A DNA stretch of 22,631 bases from the IMG/VR virus record IMGVR_UViG_3300019742_000014, positions 1 to 22,631 of that record. The stretch is one strand, 5' to 3'. Made by a program: the position numbers and the translations under genes. The notes under the pieces are model-generated. The model saw only the letters and a program-made list of their open reading frames with translations. It was not told where the DNA came from and ran no database searches. This document shows positions 22,325-22,631 of the stretch, in pieces. Source of the stretch: a virus. Each line of letters opens with the position of its first letter. Within the stretch, counting starts at the first letter, position 1.

Positions 22325-22456
22325 GTGAAGCAGGTGAAACATAAAAACGCTATTTTTGTTTCAGTAAGTATAAATATAAGAAGTGTCGGTCTAATGGGAT
22401 ATAGAAGAGTTTTAAACTAATTCAAAAAAGCTAAGTGAAACATTAACTCGGTTCAC
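22325..22456. repeat. GTGAAAC-type sites at the presumed phage end
   Basis: GTGAAGC at 22325 and GTGAAAC at 22334 (9-bp step), GTTTCAG at 22358, GTGAAAC at 22435 and GGTTCAC at 22450. The same heptamer as in elements A-C but without their fixed 33-nt layout. Transposase-binding sites at Mu ends also contain GTTTCA, so this cluster may mark the transposase-binding end of the phage; the last CA could be the terminus at 22442 or 22457. Confidence 0.5.
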
Positions 22457-22517
22457 AACGAAATGAGACCAAATATATGCTCCAAAGCACGATGAGAACG
22501 CATTTTTTCTTAAACAT
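22443..22517 (-). CDS. possible 24-aa hydrophobic peptide
   Basis: ATG 22517 to TAA 22443 gives MFKKKCVLIVLWSIYLVSFR then CEPS: a basic start followed by one membrane span, like a toxin-type or leader peptide or the start of an exported host protein. An AAGAGA sequence about 9 nt upstream is a weak ribosome site. Its end abuts a possible phage terminus, so it could be the front of a host gene cut by insertion. Low certainty. Confidence 0.25.
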   Translation of the reverse strand: MFKKKCVLIVLWSIYLVSFRCEPS

Positions 22518-22631
22518 ATATTATTCTCTTTTTAACTAATCCCCTACATCAAGCGATGGTCCAGAGATGGTAAAACATCATACTACCAAACAACAAAGAA
22601 GAGATTTAGCCAATCGTATGAAAGATACCAA

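Larger units (their letters stand above)
22266..22631. other. region without an established gene at the right edge
   Basis: Upstream of the early promoter I see no long coding region. It holds the GTGAAAC-type sites, a possible 24-aa minus-strand peptide, and at the very edge a plus-strand frame from ATG 22568 (MVKHHTTKQQRRDLANRMKD) open to the end, with a weak ribosome binding site. A second plus frame is also open there, so neither is called. No repressor gene is seen within the window; it may lie further right, or this part may already be host DNA. Confidence 0.5.

Noticed and set aside
22568-22631. Phage repressor gene start at the right edge
   Set aside because: Only 21 codons are visible, the ribosome site is weak, another frame is equally open, and no HTH pattern can be read.

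Overview
The window is most of a Mu-like (replicatively transposing) prophage. The DNA is strongly AT-rich with many AAA, ATA and TTA codons. The replication-associated protein at 15492-15941 looks like the short DciA/DUF721 proteins of Campylobacterota. I therefore infer an epsilonproteobacterial host (Sulfurimonas/Sulfurovum/Arcobacter-like); this is an inference, not proven. The left edge cuts through the tail tape-measure gene, so the distal tail genes and one phage end lie outside. The right edge lies at or just past the early-control end of the phage.

Read from right to left, the phage starts with an early control region (about 21950-22440). It holds a consensus TTGACA-17-TATAAT promoter pointing left, an operator-like inverted repeat at its start point, and clusters of short repeats. 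The early/middle operon runs leftwards on the minus strand: a 62-aa protein, a Ner-like HTH regulator, a DDE transposase (MuA-like), an AAA+ ATPase (MuB/TnsC-like), a winged-helix protein, small unknown proteins (one a 25-aa membrane peptide that no long-ORF search would show), a DUF3164-like protein, a GH108 endolysin, a DciA-like protein, a RecA-fold ATPase, GemA (Mu gp16-like) and an Ogr/NrdR-type zinc ribbon. It then runs directly into late genes: a Mu gpF-like minor head protein, a small RHH-like protein and an HK97 gp10-like protein. Five gaps in this operon hold a strong hairpin right after a stop codon and before the next ribosome binding site.

The portal and terminase genes (9397-12054) are on the plus strand, converging on the early/middle operon and diverging from the second late operon. 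That operon (minus strand, 9140 to the left edge) encodes an XkdF-like protease with scaffold tail, major capsid protein, connector proteins, a nested lysis cassette (holin-like protein plus overlapping Rz/Rz1-type spanins), tail tube protein, tail assembly chaperones joined by an evident -1 frameshift site, and the tape-measure protein. Divergent packaging/portal and capsid operons recall P2, while replication is Mu-like. The chaperone/tape-measure order fits a tube-tailed phage of siphovirus type, but tail genes further left are not visible.

The most unusual signal is a dispersed noncoding element present three times, at 9316-9379, 12060-12123 and 21423-21487. Each copy is GTTTCAC, exactly 33 nt, then three NTGAAAC units at 8-9 bp steps, all in one orientation and each at a junction of transcription units. 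Related GTGAAAC sites cluster near the phage end at 22325-22441. Gene starts in both minus-strand operons are tightly coupled, repeatedly as TAATG stop/start overlaps.
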